Assembly: GCA_016286995.1 (NCBI GenBank)
Contig: JAEEVA010000006.1
Coordinates: forward strand, 1-64,000
Reading direction: 5' to 3'
DNA from: Prevotella sp.
GTDB lineage: Bacteria > Bacteroidota > Bacteroidia > Bacteroidales > Bacteroidaceae
Length of the DNA stretch: 64,000 bases
Shown here: piece by piece, positions 8,463 to 17,326 of the stretch
Layout: every line of letters starts with the position of its first letter
Position numbering within the stretch: position 1 is the stretch's first letter
Position numbers and translations under genes: made by a program
The notes under the pieces: model-generated
Seen by the model: the letters and a program-made list of their open reading frames with translations, nothing else
Told to the model about the DNA's origin: nothing
Databases searched by the model: none

Positions 8463-11400
8463 TTACTTGGTCTCTACAGTCTCGGCCTCGCGGATGGTGC
8501 GACCCATAACGAGGAAAGCCACAGGAGCTGCGATGAACAGCGACGACAGGGTACCGAAGATAACACCGAGAATCATGGCGAACGAGAAGCTGCGGATAGA
8601 ATCACCACCAAGGATGAAGATACACAGCAGCACGATAAGCGTCGTGACAGAGGTGTTGATGGTACGAGCCAGCGTCTGGTTCAACGAGTCGTTGAAGAGC
8701 TGCTGACGGTCACGCTTGCCATAGAGCTGGAAGTTCTCACGGATACGGTCGAATACCACCACCTTATCGTTGATAGAGTAACCAATCACAGTCAGGATGG
8801 CACCAATGAATACCTGGTCGATCTCCAGTGACATCGGAACCCAACCCCACAGTACGCTGTAGAAGCCGATGACAACCAGTGCATCGAGGGCCAATGCAAT
8901 GGTAGCACCCGTAGAGTAAGCTACATTGCGGAAGCGCAGCAGGATGTAGAGGAAGATGGCAATCAAGGCAATGATGACGCTGATGATAGCACCGTAAGTA
9001 ATGTCCTTAGCTACGGCAGGACCGACCTTGGCCGAACTGATGATAGAACCACCCTCGCGGACATCAGGATTCTTGAAGTCCTCAACCTTAGCCTGGCTGA
9101 TATAACCGCCCTTCTTCAGTGCGTTGTACAGAATGGTCTCTGCCTGATCGTCAACCTCAGGATTGTTCGACTCGATGTCCCAGTTGGTAGAAACACGGAT
9201 GGTCTTACCATCGGTACCTAAGGCGATGACTGAGGTGTTGGCCTCCTTGCCGGCATTCTCACCAACGGTGTTGACGAAAGCACCGGCCAAAGCAGCACGA
9301 ACCTCCTCGACGTGCGTCTCCTTATCGAGGGTTACCACGTAGTTACGACCACCGGTGAAGTCGATGCTCTGGCTAAGACCGCGAACAAAGAACGAGCCGA
9401 TGAATACGATGGCAGCAATACCCCAGATGAGGAACGACTTCTTGTACATACCCATGAAGTTGTACTTGGCATTCTGCATCAGGTTCTTGGAGTAGCCAGT
9501 CACGAAGGTGAGGTCGAGCCACTTGTCCTTCTTCAGGCGGTTCTCGTAAACCAGACGGGTCAGGAACACTGCGGTGAAGAATGAGCAGAAGATACCGATG
9601 ATCCAAGTGGTGGCGAAGCCCTTGACAGGACCTGTACCGAAGAACAGCAGGATGAAACCGGTAATCAGAGAAGTGACGTTCGAGTCGAAGATAGCCGAGA
9701 AGGCGTTAGAGTAACCCTTATTGAGGGCTTCCTTCATGCCCAGACCGTGCTTCAGCTCTTCCTTGATACGCTCGTAGATAAGCACGTTAGCATCCACGGC
9801 AGTACCTAAGGTCAGCACGATACCGGCAATACCAGGCATAGTCAGTGCGGCCTGGAACGAAGTCAGAATACCCAGCGTGAAGAACAGGTTGAACAGCAGG
9901 GCGATATCTGAGAGGATACCCGGGATGAAGCCGTACAGCATGATCATGTAGATCATCAGCAGCACGAAGGCTACGATAAACGAGATGACACCTTGCTTGA
10001 TGGACTGTGCACCCAGTGACGGACCTACGACCTCTTCCTGTACGATGCGGGTAGGAGCCGGCATCTTACCAGAGTTCAGCGTATTAGCCAAGTCCTTGGT
10101 GTCCTCGATGGTGAAGTTACCGGTGATCTGTGAGTTACCACCATCAATCTGGGTCAGGATACGGGGAGCAGAGTAGACAGCGTCGTCGAGCACGATAGCT
10201 ACACCACGACCGATGTTCTGCTTCGTAATCTGGCTCCAACGGCGTGCGCCGTCAGAGTTCATCTGCATTGATACAGAGGGATGACCCATCTGGTCGAAGT
10301 CGTCCTTGGAGGAGGTGATAACATCACCCTCCAGCGGAGCACGACCGTTGGGCTCGGTAATCTTCAGAGCATACAGGGCGAAGACATCACCCTTGGTATT
10401 CTCGCCACCAAAGTCCTCGGGTTTGGCACCCCAGCGCAGCTTACACTCGGCAGGCAGCACAGTGGCAGCAATCTCAGAGTAGATGACCTTGTTGACGTCA
10501 GCAGTATCGCGGGCGTTGGCATAACCGACGATAGCCAGTCCCTGGGGAACGGGCTGGAAGACGGCGAACAGCGGGTTCTGCTTCAAAGCGTCAGCCTTGG
10601 CCTTAGCATCCTTAATCTTGTCGTCCTTCTTAGCCAGTTTGGCTGCGAGGTCGGTGGCAGCAGCCTTAGTGGTGTCGGCAGCAGCCTCAGCCACAGCAGT
10701 GGTATCGGCAACAGCCTCAGTAGCAGTGGTATCTGCGGCAGCAGCAGCATCGCCACCCAGGACAGCATATTTCTGGTTCAGTTGAGCCAGCAGGGGATAA
10801 ATCTCCTGTGAGTTATAGGTCTCCCAGAACTCCAGGTTAGCCGAGCCCTGCAGGAGTTTACGAACGCGTTCGGGTTCCTTGATACCAGGCATCTCAACCA
10901 TGATACGGCCTGACTGACCCTCCAGTTTCTGGATGTTAGGCTGAACAACACCGAACTTATCGATACGGTTGCGAACTACGTTGAACGAGTTGTCGACAGC
11001 CGACTGCACCTCTGCACGGATGGCACTCTCCACCTCCGAATCAGTAGAGTTGGTGCTTACCTTGCCCTTCATCTGCTGAGTGGCGAAGATGGCTGCCAGA
11101 GGACGGCCGTTGGCATTCTGTTTCCAATACTTGATGAACAAAGAGATAAAGTCGTCCTGACTGGTCTCTTCTTCTTTCTTTGCCTGCTCCATCGACTTCT
11201 TATAGGCAGCATCAGTCTTGTGGTCAGCCAGCACGTCGACAACGTCAGGTACTGACACCTCAAGAATCACGTTCATACCGCCCTTCAGGTCAAGACCCAG
11301 GCCAATCTCCATCTCACGGCACTGCTTAAATGAATAAATGCCGCAGTACACTTTCTCGTTCATGATGGAATCGAGGTACTCCTGACCAGCTTCCTCACCC

Positions 11401-11513
11401 ATGGCGGCTGCCTTGTTTTCGTGGTAGCGCGTCACAAACGAGAAGGAGAGGTAGAAGCAGCACACGAGTATCAGAACGAGTGCAATAAATTTTACAATTC
11501 CTTTGTTTTGCAT
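8463..11513 (-). CDS. secDF: SecDF fused protein-export membrane subunit
   Basis: This 1016 aa protein fuses SecD and SecF, as is usual in Bacteroidota. SecDF uses proton motive force to help SecYEG release exported proteins on the periplasmic side. Family motifs include GLDLKGGMNVILEV early in the SecD half, GTAVDANVLIYERIKEEL in the SecD membrane domain and IGYSINDKVVVFDRIREN in the SecF half, with the periplasmic P1 domain between TM1 and TM2. An alanine/threonine-rich stretch (about residues 255-300, repeats of ADTTA) lies within P1 and looks like a variable linker. The gene is monocistronic: it has its own promoter at 11561 and a terminator downstream. Confidence 0.95.
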   Translation of the reverse strand: MQNKGIVKFIALVLILVCCFYLSFSFVTRYHENKAAAMGEEAGQEYLDSIMNEKVYCGIYSFKQCREMEIGLGLDLKGGMNVILEVSVPDVVDVLADHKTDAAYKKSMEQAKKEEETSQDDFISLFIKYWKQNANGRPLAAIFATQQMKGKVSTNSTDSEVESAIRAEVQSAVDNSFNVVRNRIDKFGVVQPNIQKLEGQSGRIMVEMPGIKEPERVRKLLQGSANLEFWETYNSQEIYPLLAQLNQKYAVLGGDAAAAADTTATEAVADTTAVAEAAADTTKAAATDLAAKLAKKDDKIKDAKAKADALKQNPLFAVFQPVPQGLAIVGYANARDTADVNKVIYSEIAATVLPAECKLRWGAKPEDFGGENTKGDVFALYALKITEPNGRAPLEGDVITSSKDDFDQMGHPSVSMQMNSDGARRWSQITKQNIGRGVAIVLDDAVYSAPRILTQIDGGNSQITGNFTIEDTKDLANTLNSGKMPAPTRIVQEEVVGPSLGAQSIKQGVISFIVAFVLLMIYMIMLYGFIPGILSDIALLFNLFFTLGILTSFQAALTMPGIAGIVLTLGTAVDANVLIYERIKEELKHGLGMKEALNKGYSNAFSAIFDSNVTSLITGFILLFFGTGPVKGFATTWIIGIFCSFFTAVFLTRLVYENRLKKDKWLDLTFVTGYSKNLMQNAKYNFMGMYKKSFLIWGIAAIVFIGSFFVRGLSQSIDFTGGRNYVVTLDKETHVEEVRAALAGAFVNTVGENAGKEANTSVIALGTDGKTIRVSTNWDIESNNPEVDDQAETILYNALKKGGYISQAKVEDFKNPDVREGGSIISSAKVGPAVAKDITYGAIISVIIALIAIFLYILLRFRNVAYSTGATIALALDALVVIGFYSVLWGWVPMSLEIDQVFIGAILTVIGYSINDKVVVFDRIRENFQLYGKRDRQQLFNDSLNQTLARTINTSVTTLIVLLCIFILGGDSIRSFSFAMILGVIFGTLSSLFIAAPVAFLVMGRTIREAETVETK

Positions 11514-11560
11514 TGTTGTTATTTGATGATTATAATTTATATTTCTGCATTTTAAGCCTG

Positions 11561-11568
11561 CAAATATA
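11561..11568 (-). promoter_or_regulatory. -7 element for secDF
   Basis: TATATTTG on the minus strand in the context CGTATATTTGC, 47 bp before the secDF ATG. No clear -33 TTTG is found at the usual spacing. Confidence 0.5.
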
Positions 11569-11617
11569 CGGTTTTTTCTTCACATGGCGAAATTTATTAG
11601 CAATTTTCGTTCATTTT

Positions 11618-12715
11618 TTAGCGTTTTGGCATGATTTTCAGCCAACAAATGAGCGGATTATGGTCACTTGCGTCCATTTCGGCATCAATTTCGCAATTAT
11701 AGGGTTCTATGGTTTCAGAACAGAAAAGGTGGTCAATCCGGAAGCTAAAAGCTTTCTGATTATATGACAAACCGAGTCCGCGACCAGTCTTCACGAAAGC
11801 GTCTTTCAGTCTATCGGCCATGCGATGACGGGAGTAAGAAATGGGGTTGTCATTGAAGTCACCGCACACCACTATCGGGTACTGGCTGTGCTCTTCGACA
11901 TAGCGGAGTACGGCATCAATCTGACCACACCGTTTGGCATTGGCTTCGGCTAGTTTTATGAGTAATACTTCTGACTCGGCACGTACGGAGTCGCGTGGCA
12001 CCTCGCCTTTCAATATCTGTTTGTATTGCCTGCGGTCGCTTTTGTTCAGGTGGCAGCTCTCGAAGTGGTTGTTGACGATAATAATCGTGTCGCCTTCGAC
12101 ATTGAGCCACCAGGCTGCGCTGCCGTTAGATTCCGACGGATAGTCGATACGTTCGCGTTTCAAGATGGGGAAGCGGGTGTGAATGCCCACAGCATTGAAG
12201 CTGGTAGCCTTCTTGCAAATCACCAGCGTGTCATTGTATGTAAAACCTTGTTTGGCGTATTCCTCATAAGAAATCTTGTGTTTTGCATCAACATCCTCCT
12301 GTAGACAGATGATATCTGGTTTCTGCTCTGCCAAATAGCTCAGAAACTTGCCGAAGGCGTCGTCGTACTTGTAGTTGCCACCATAGGCACAAATATTGTA
12401 CGAGATAATCTTGATAGCTCCGTCTGGTACATCCTTGCTGACATTAATAGGGATATATATATTAATAGGTACGTACGCGAGGAGATAGCCCATAACGGGA
12501 ATCCATATCATTTTCCACTTGAAGAGAACCCAGAACACCAGGAAGATCATGTTCAGCAAGAGGAAGATGGGGAATGTCAAGCCTACTGTCGACAACATAG
12601 GATGATCGGCAGGATATAATCTGTCGCTATATCCTATAAGCAGCATGACAATGACTGTGGCCACGTTGGCTCCAGCAATCATTTGAATCGTCAGCTTTTT
12701 CAGTCTCTTTAGCAT
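11618..12715 (-). CDS. Membrane-anchored endonuclease/exonuclease/phosphatase family protein
   Basis: This 365 aa protein has three N-terminal hydrophobic segments (about residues 10-95) and a C-terminal EEP (exonuclease III/DNase I/inositol phosphatase) domain. Family motifs are ISYNICAYGG (metal-site asparagine), ICLQEDVD (metal-binding glutamate), VNNHFES, CGDFNDNP and the terminal SDHNPL with the catalytic histidine. The fold cuts phosphodiester or phosphomonoester bonds. The membrane anchor with the domain probably outside the cytosol suggests lipid- or envelope-linked substrates, but the substrate cannot be told. It lies 55 bp downstream of the rhomboid gene and is probably co-transcribed. 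Confidence 0.85.
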   Translation of the reverse strand: MLKRLKKLTIQMIAGANVATVIVMLLIGYSDRLYPADHPMLSTVGLTFPIFLLLNMIFLVFWVLFKWKMIWIPVMGYLLAYVPINIYIPINVSKDVPDGAIKIISYNICAYGGNYKYDDAFGKFLSYLAEQKPDIICLQEDVDAKHKISYEEYAKQGFTYNDTLVICKKATSFNAVGIHTRFPILKRERIDYPSESNGSAAWWLNVEGDTIIIVNNHFESCHLNKSDRRQYKQILKGEVPRDSVRAESEVLLIKLAEANAKRCGQIDAVLRYVEEHSQYPIVVCGDFNDNPISYSRHRMADRLKDAFVKTGRGLGLSYNQKAFSFRIDHLFCSETIEPYNCEIDAEMDASDHNPLICWLKIMPKR

Positions 12716-12770
12716 TCTTTGGTTTTCTTCCTAAGCGGAAGCAATTTGTTCATTGCCCACTCTCCCTTTT

Positions 12771-13697
12771 TTACTTTCTGTTGCTTTGGTCAAACAACTT
12801 CTGCTTCTCTTCCTTCGTCAGACTGTCGTAACCGCTCATGCGAATCTTGTCGAGAATCGCGTCAATCTCTTCTTGGTTGCGATGCTGACGGGCATTATAC
12901 TCCTCGTCGGTCTCGTGCTTCGGATTCTCTTGCCAGCCAGTATGGTGCTCAGTTTGTCTGGTGCGGTGCTCGTCAAACTTACGCTTCATGTTGTCGAAGA
13001 ACTCCATGCCGTTGCTGCGTCCAAAACGCTGACTGGAATCAGGATGATTGCGCCAGTAGCGTATTAAAATCCAACCGAAAAGCATGCCACCGAGGTGTGC
13101 CATGTGAGCCACGCCATCACCGGGCGTACTCATGGCCGAGAACAACTCGATAGCAATATATCCGATGATGAGCCATTTGGCCTTGATGGGGAAAGGGAAG
13201 GGAATAATGAACAGGCGCTCGTTGGGGAATATCATGCCGAAAGCCAGCAGTATGCCGTATACGGCTCCTGAAGCACCAATAGTTGTCCACAGGTTGATAT
13301 ATGCATCGGTAGACATTTGTACGCCACCGGCATTCACATACTGGTAGGCGGCAATGCCTTCATACATGTAGTTAGCATATTGTACGATCTCTTGTACCAA
13401 ACCGGCGCCGATACCGCAGCAAATGTAATAAAAAAGGAATTTCTTCGGTCCCCATACCTGCTCTATGACATTTCCGAACATCCATAAAGCAAACATATTG
13501 AAGAAGATGTGTGTCAGGCCACCGTGTAAAAACATATAGGTGACAAACTGATAGATATGAAAGTCGCTGGCCAAGAAAAAATGTAGGCCCAAGAGTGACG
13601 CTAAGTCAATACCTCTCAACTCCAACACCCACGTTGCAATGAACGCCAGGAAATTGACGACCAACAGGTTCTTGGTCATGGGTTGCATATTGTTCAT
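12771..13697 (-). CDS. Rhomboid-family intramembrane serine protease
   Basis: This 308 aa protein has about six membrane segments. The rhomboid catalytic serine is in GASGAVYGIL, and the catalytic histidine is in HMAHLGGMLFGW. HGGLTHIFFNMFALWMFG is the family's loop and TM2 region. It cuts single-pass membrane proteins within the bilayer. The C-terminal 70-80 residues are hydrophilic and charged (EEYNARQHRNQEEIDAI) and probably cytosolic. It is first in an operon with the EEP-family gene; a TAATTTTG element lies at 13775-13782. Confidence 0.92.
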   Translation of the reverse strand: MNNMQPMTKNLLVVNFLAFIATWVLELRGIDLASLLGLHFFLASDFHIYQFVTYMFLHGGLTHIFFNMFALWMFGNVIEQVWGPKKFLFYYICCGIGAGLVQEIVQYANYMYEGIAAYQYVNAGGVQMSTDAYINLWTTIGASGAVYGILLAFGMIFPNERLFIIPFPFPIKAKWLIIGYIAIELFSAMSTPGDGVAHMAHLGGMLFGWILIRYWRNHPDSSQRFGRSNGMEFFDNMKRKFDEHRTRQTEHHTGWQENPKHETDEEYNARQHRNQEEIDAILDKIRMSGYDSLTKEEKQKLFDQSNRK

Positions 13698-13774
13698 CTG
13701 AGTATTGTACTATTTGATTATTAACTATTTGACAATTTACTTCACTAGCAGCCGCAAAAACTGCATTTCGCATG

Positions 13775-13782
13775 CAAAATTA
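13775..13782 (-). promoter_or_regulatory. -7 element for the rhomboid gene
   Basis: TAATTTTG on the minus strand within TTCGTAATTTTGCATGCG, about 78 bp upstream of the ATG. The -33 match is poor. Confidence 0.45.
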
Positions 13783-13864
13783 CGAAAAATATCTCTTTTC
13801 AAGCACAAAAACAGACCTTTACACACTTTTTTTTACCAAAAAAGTCATTTTTTTCCATTTTTTG

Positions 13865-13895
13865 TTTGTTTTCTAAATTCTTTAACTTATATTTG
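13865..13895 (+). promoter_or_regulatory. Promoter of the HU gene
   Basis: TTTG (13865-13868), 19 bp, TATATTTG (13888-13895): full consensus. Leader of about 45 nt to the ATG at 13947. Confidence 0.75.
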
Positions 13896-13946
13896 CGTCA
13901 GAATTATTTCCTAACTATTTATATTTTATTTTAAAACAACAAAATT

Positions 13947-14222
13947 ATGAACAAAACTGAATTGATTGAGAAGATTGCAGCTGGTGCTGGTCTGACCAAA
14001 GTTGATGCAAAGAAGGCACTTGATGCCACAGTAGATGCTATTAAGGGCGCTCTCGTAGCTGGTGATAAGGTACAGCTCGTTGGCTTCGGAACATTCGCTA
14101 TTTCTGAGAAGCCTGCTCGTGAGGGTATCAATCCTGCAACCAAGCAGAAGATTAAGATTGCTGCTAAGAAGGTTGCTAAGTTCAAGGCTGGTGCTGAGCT
14201 TGCAGAAGCTGTCAATAAATAA
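13947..14222 (+). CDS. hup: HU/IHF-family DNA-binding protein
   Basis: This 91 aa protein is a typical HU, a histone-like dimer that bends and packs DNA. It begins MNKTELIEKIAAGAGLTKVDA, has the GDKVQLVGFGTFAI hinge, and has the arm region EGINPATKQKIKIAAKKVAKFKAG, close to the family consensus. It has a strong promoter and terminator of its own, as expected for an abundant nucleoid protein. Confidence 0.97.
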   Translation: MNKTELIEKIAAGAGLTKVDAKKALDATVDAIKGALVAGDKVQLVGFGTFAISEKPAREGINPATKQKIKIAAKKVAKFKAGAELAEAVNK

Positions 14223-14245
14223 TCCAGTTTGTAAAAAAATCAGAA

Positions 14246-14276
14246 GGGGCTCCCTGTCAAGGTGAGCCCTTTTTTC
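14246..14276 (+). terminator. Terminator of the HU gene
   Basis: GGGCTC (14247-14252) pairs with GAGCCC (14264-14269), with inner CCT/AGG pairing, then TTTTTT. Confidence 0.9.
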
Positions 14277-14289
14277 TTGAGGAATAGCA

Positions 14290-14826
14290 ATGCAGATATG
14301 TGTATTTTGTTCTGCTAACCAGCAGATTGACCCGGACTTCTTTGTCAGCACGGAAGCATTGGGACGTTGGATGGCTGAAAAAGGCCATACGTTGGTCTTC
14401 GGAGGAGTCAATCAGGGACTCATGGAGTGTGTAGGCAAGGCCGTTCGCGAATCCGGTGGCACTACCATCGGCGTCATTCCGCGTATTGTCGAGAGGTCTG
14501 GCAGGATATCCGATTATGTGGATGTCGAAATCCTATGTGACGACCTTACTGATCGTAAACAACTGATGCTCGACCGTAGCGACGCATTCATCGCCCTGCC
14601 GGGTGGTATTGGTACTATCGACGAGATATTCACCATAGCAGCGTCGGCAACTATTGGTTACCACCAGAAGCGTGTGATACTCTATAATATGAAAGGTTTT
14701 TGGGATGGTGTCATCCAGATGTTGGACGACCTACAGACTAAAGGTATGATTCGTGGCAATTGGCGTGACTATATTCAGGTGGCCTCCAGTCTTGACGAAA
14801 TAGAGGAATTGTTAGCGCAGGGCTAA
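14290..14826 (+). CDS. LOG family nucleotide 5'-monophosphate phosphoribohydrolase
   Basis: This 178 aa Rossmann-fold protein belongs to the LOG/TIGR00730 family. The signature PGGIGTIDE (PGGxGTxxE) near residue 103 binds the phosphoribose. FGGVNQGLM is the family's first glycine-rich turn. Members release the base from nucleotide monophosphates, including cytokinin precursors. The gene starts just after the HU terminator and its 3' end overlaps ybeY by 15 bp in convergent orientation. Confidence 0.9.
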   Translation: MQICVFCSANQQIDPDFFVSTEALGRWMAEKGHTLVFGGVNQGLMECVGKAVRESGGTTIGVIPRIVERSGRISDYVDVEILCDDLTDRKQLMLDRSDAFIALPGGIGTIDEIFTIAASATIGYHQKRVILYNMKGFWDGVIQMLDDLQTKGMIRGNWRDYIQVASSLDEIEELLAQG

Positions 14827-15222
14827 CGCTTTATTTTCTGCGGCTTCCATCTGTTCACGTTCCCCAGGGCCTTTGTCGTTGAGGCCGCAGAGGTGCAGTA
14901 TGCCGTGGATGATGACGCGGTGCAGTTCCTCGTCATAGTCCTTCTTAAACAGCTCGGCGTTCGAGCGAACGGTGTCTAACGAGATGACCAGGTCGCCATT
15001 GATGGTTTCGCCTTCGTCGTAGTCGAAGGTGATGATGTCGGTGTAGTAGTCGTGACCCAGGTATTCGCGGTTGACACTGAGGATGTGTTCGTCGTCACAG
15101 AACAAGTAGCCTACTTCGCCAACTTTCTTGTCGTAGGTTTGGGCTACGCGACGAATCCAAGCCGACGTCTCGCGTCGTTTGATGTTGGGGAACTTAACGT
15201 TTTCTGCAGTATAGGTAATCAT
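14812..15222 (-). CDS. ybeY: YbeY endoribonuclease (rRNA maturation)
   Basis: This 136 aa protein matches YbeY, a zinc-dependent endoribonuclease in 16S rRNA 3'-end maturation and ribosome quality control. The metal motif is HGILHLCGLNDKGPGERE; the family's usual HGxLHLxGxDH lacks its third histidine here (LND-KG), a common Bacteroidota variant. YTDIITFDYDEGETINGDLVIS is typical. It is 6 bp downstream of coaD on the same strand, and its end overlaps the LOG gene. Confidence 0.9.
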   Translation of the reverse strand: MITYTAENVKFPNIKRRETSAWIRRVAQTYDKKVGEVGYLFCDDEHILSVNREYLGHDYYTDIITFDYDEGETINGDLVISLDTVRSNAELFKKDYDEELHRVIIHGILHLCGLNDKGPGEREQMEAAENKALALR

Positions 15223-15228
15223 TTCGTT

Positions 15229-15801
15229 TTATTTTCGTGTAACGGATAAATACAGACTGTCCGAAAAAGTCTGATGCTGTTCGCTGCTATTATTTTTTTT
15301 AGGAAGAAACGCGCTTACGTCTACACCGAAGTGTTGTAATTCGCGCACCATTGTCGATGAAATGGCTGATAATTGTGGCTCGGAATAGAGTAGAATGGTC
15401 TCGATACCGCTGAGTTGGCGGTTGATGTCGGCCTGGTCGCGCTCGTACTCAAAGTCCTTGATGTTACGTACGCCTTTCACGATGAAATGGGCGTTTTCTG
15501 CACGTGCAAAGTCTACTGCCAGCCCGTAGTAAGGTTTTACCTCGATGCGCGGTTCGTCGGCATAGAGGTCGGCAATGGTCTTGATGCGCTCTTCAGCCGA
15601 TGGCATGTCTGGTTTATGTACCTGGTCGCCTACGACGCCAATGACCAGCCGGTCGAACAGTGGCAAGGCTCTGGTCACGATAGAATCATGCCCCACTGTA
15701 AAGGGGTTGAAGCTCCCCACGAATATTCCTACTTTTAAGCCCCCTAAGTTAGGGGGGTGGGGGTCTGAACGACCAACATTTGTAATAATATTCTCTTCCA
15801 T
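15229..15801 (-). CDS. coaD: Phosphopantetheine adenylyltransferase with repeat-encoded N-terminus
   Basis: This 190 aa protein is CoaD, which transfers AMP to 4'-phosphopantetheine in coenzyme A synthesis. KVGIFVGSFNPFTVGHDSIV has the ATP-binding loop and TxGH motif; FIVKGVRNIKDFEYE and YSEPQLSAISSTMVRE (ISSTxVRE) are canonical. CoaD proteins usually begin a few residues before GIFxGSF, but here about 22 residues (MEENIITNVGRSDPHPPNLGG) precede it. Part of that stretch is encoded by one arm of a GC-rich inverted repeat (15739-15770). No start codon lies between the repeat and the core, so the extension is probably translated. Confidence 0.93.
   Translation of the reverse strand: MEENIITNVGRSDPHPPNLGGLKVGIFVGSFNPFTVGHDSIVTRALPLFDRLVIGVVGDQVHKPDMPSAEERIKTIADLYADEPRIEVKPYYGLAVDFARAENAHFIVKGVRNIKDFEYERDQADINRQLSGIETILLYSEPQLSAISSTMVRELQHFGVDVSAFLPKKNNSSEQHQTFSDSLYLSVTRK
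15739..15770. repeat. GC-rich palindromic element, arm 1 (inside coaD)
   Basis: It contains the near-perfect palindrome CCCCCTAAgTTAGGGGG followed by GTGGGGGTCTGAAC. An inverted copy lies at 15831-15862. This arm is translated as part of the CoaD N-terminus (about residues 12-22). Confidence 0.85.
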
Positions 15802-15830
15802 ATATTATATGCATAAAGTTTATACTCCTT

Positions 15831-15862
15831 GTTCAGACCCCCCACCCCCTAACTTAGGGGGC
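15831..15862. repeat. GC-rich palindromic element, arm 2 (between ruvB and coaD)
   Basis: GTTCAGACCCCC then CACCCCCTAACTTAGGGGGC, the reverse complement of arm 1 except for one shifted G. It lies between the ruvB stop and the coaD start codon, so the two arms flank the coaD start. Confidence 0.85.
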
Positions 15863-15870
15863 AAAGTCAC

Positions 15871-16908
15871 TTACTCGAAGAGTGTCGGTTCCATGATGTT
15901 GCCTGAGTAGGGGTTGCGGCCGAAGTGCTTGTAGGCCAGTTCCGTCACCATGCGGCCACGTGGTGTTCGCTTGATGAAGCCCTCCATGATGAGGAAGGGT
16001 TCGTAAACTTCTTCCAGCGTGCCACTATCTTCACCGACTGCCGTAGCGATGGTAGTGATTCCCACGGGACCTCCCTTGAACTTGTCAATGATGGTCAGTA
16101 GGATGCGGTTGTCTATTTCGTCGAGTCCGTACTGGTCGATATTCAGCGCTTTCAGGGCGATTTTCGTGATATCGGAGTCGATGCGTCCCGTACCCTTCAC
16201 CTGTGCAAAGTCGCGTACCCGGCGCAGCAGAGCATTGGCGATACGGGGCGTACCACGACTGCGGCGGGCTATCTCGCCCGATGCATCAGTGGTAATCGGT
16301 ACGCGCAGGATGCCTGCCGAACGCTCAATGATGCGCTGTAGTGTCTGTGGTTCGTAGTATTGAAGGTGCATGTTGATGCCGAAACGTGCACGGAGCGGTG
16401 CTGTCAGCAGACCGCTGCGCGTGGTGGCTCCCACCAGCGTAAACGGGTTTAGATCAATCTGAATGCTACGTGCCGATGGTCCTTTGTCAATCATGATGTC
16501 GATGCGGTAGTCCTCCATGGCCGAGTAGAGATATTCCTCGACGATGGGTGAGAGACGATGGATCTCGTCGATAAACAGCACGTCATTCTTTTCCAGCGAC
16601 GTCAGGATGCCAGCCAAATCGCCCGGCTTGTCAAGCACGGGACCGCTAGTAATCTTGAAACCTACGCCCAATTCATTGGCGATGATGTTCGATAACGTTG
16701 TCTTACCCAGTCCAGGAGGGCCGTGTAGCAGTACGTGGTCGAGTGGCTCACCACGGTATTTGGCAGCTTCGACAAACACCTCTAGGTTCTCCACCACCTG
16801 TTGTTGTCCGCTGAAGTCGTTGAACGACAGCGGTCTCAGGGCGTTCTCGAACTCCTTCTCGCTGGTGCTCATCTGCTCTTGTCGTATGTCAAAATCTTCG
16901 TTCGTCAT
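15871..16908 (-). CDS. ruvB: Holliday junction branch migration ATPase RuvB
   Basis: This 345 aa protein is RuvB, the hexameric AAA+ motor that with RuvA drives Holliday junction branch migration. Walker A is [13 protein letters not shown], Walker B is LFIDEIHRL, sensor 1 is GATTRSG, and the C-terminal winged helix contains RTPRGRMVT. Length and motifs are standard. It precedes coaD and ybeY on the same strand (69 bp before coaD), and two near-identical promoters lie upstream. Confidence 0.97.
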   Translation of the reverse strand: MTNEDFDIRQEQMSTSEKEFENALRPLSFNDFSGQQQVVENLEVFVEAAKYRGEPLDHVLLHGPPGLGKTTLSNIIANELGVGFKITSGPVLDKPGDLAGILTSLEKNDVLFIDEIHRLSPIVEEYLYSAMEDYRIDIMIDKGPSARSIQIDLNPFTLVGATTRSGLLTAPLRARFGINMHLQYYEPQTLQRIIERSAGILRVPITTDASGEIARRSRGTPRIANALLRRVRDFAQVKGTGRIDSDITKIALKALNIDQYGLDEIDNRILLTIIDKFKGGPVGITTIATAVGEDSGTLEEVYEPFLIMEGFIKRTPRGRMVTELAYKHFGRNPYSGNIMEPTLFE

Positions 16909-16931
16909 TTGTCTCTATTCTTTTCCGCTGG

Positions 16932-16962
16932 CAAAGTTACGAAAAGTCGAGAGCAAAACAAA
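16932..16962 (-). promoter_or_regulatory. Proximal ruvB promoter
   Basis: Minus strand TTTG (16962-16959), 19 bp, TAACTTTG (16939-16932), about 24 bp before the ATG. Confidence 0.7.
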
Positions 16963-17014
16963 AGAATTCATTCTTTTTTTTGCCGAGACGGAGTAATTTC
17001 GCTATCGTAGATGG

Positions 17015-17045
17015 CAAAGTTACGAAAAAACGAGTGAAATACAAA
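17015..17045 (-). promoter_or_regulatory. Distal ruvB promoter, copy of the proximal one
   Basis: Minus strand TTTG (17045-17042), 19 bp, TAACTTTG (17022-17015). The 17 bp around the -7 box (TGGCAAAGTTACGAAAA on plus) match the proximal promoter exactly, 83 bp away. Confidence 0.65.
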
Positions 17046-17090
17046 AGGAAAATTGTTTTTCTTTTCAATTCTGAGTGCAAAGTAAAACAT

Positions 17091-17115
17091 AGCCCTCGTC
17101 GTTATGACGGGGGCT
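17091..17115 (-). terminator. Terminator after the esterase/peptide operon
   Basis: AGCCCTCGTC pairs with GACGGGGGCT around a GTTAT loop with one wobble. On the minus strand it is followed by ATGTTTTACTTT. Confidence 0.7.
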
Positions 17116-17128
17116 AAGTTTTTGAGCA

Positions 17129-17317
17129 CTATTCAAAGAATTCTAATAATTGTATTTCTAGCAACTCCTCGGGTATGACTAGGCTTGGTGCGTCGGACCC
17201 ACCCGGCGGTATGAGTGTGCCGTCGTCGACAAGGCCAATAGTGGGTGAACCGGCCAAAAGTGGCTGAACGCCTATCTTGACAACCTCCAACTTTGGAATC
17301 ATATACTGTTTCTTCAT
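17129..17317 (-). CDS. Small peptide gene paired with the CE12-CE8 esterase
   Basis: 62 aa, starting MKKQYMIPKLEVVKIGVQPLLAGSP and ending in acidic, leucine-rich sequence (EELLEIQLLEFFE). It starts 9 bp after the esterase stop codon. It shares MKKxYxxPxxxVV, a hydrophobic pair and LAGSP with the 51-52 aa peptides at 57605 and 60029, each of which also follows a large secreted protein with the same C-terminal tail. No signal peptide is evident. Function unknown; see the finding on the paired system. Confidence 0.75.
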   Translation of the reverse strand: MKKQYMIPKLEVVKIGVQPLLAGSPTIGLVDDGTLIPPGGSDAPSLVIPEELLEIQLLEFFE

Positions 17318-17326
17318 AGCGATATC

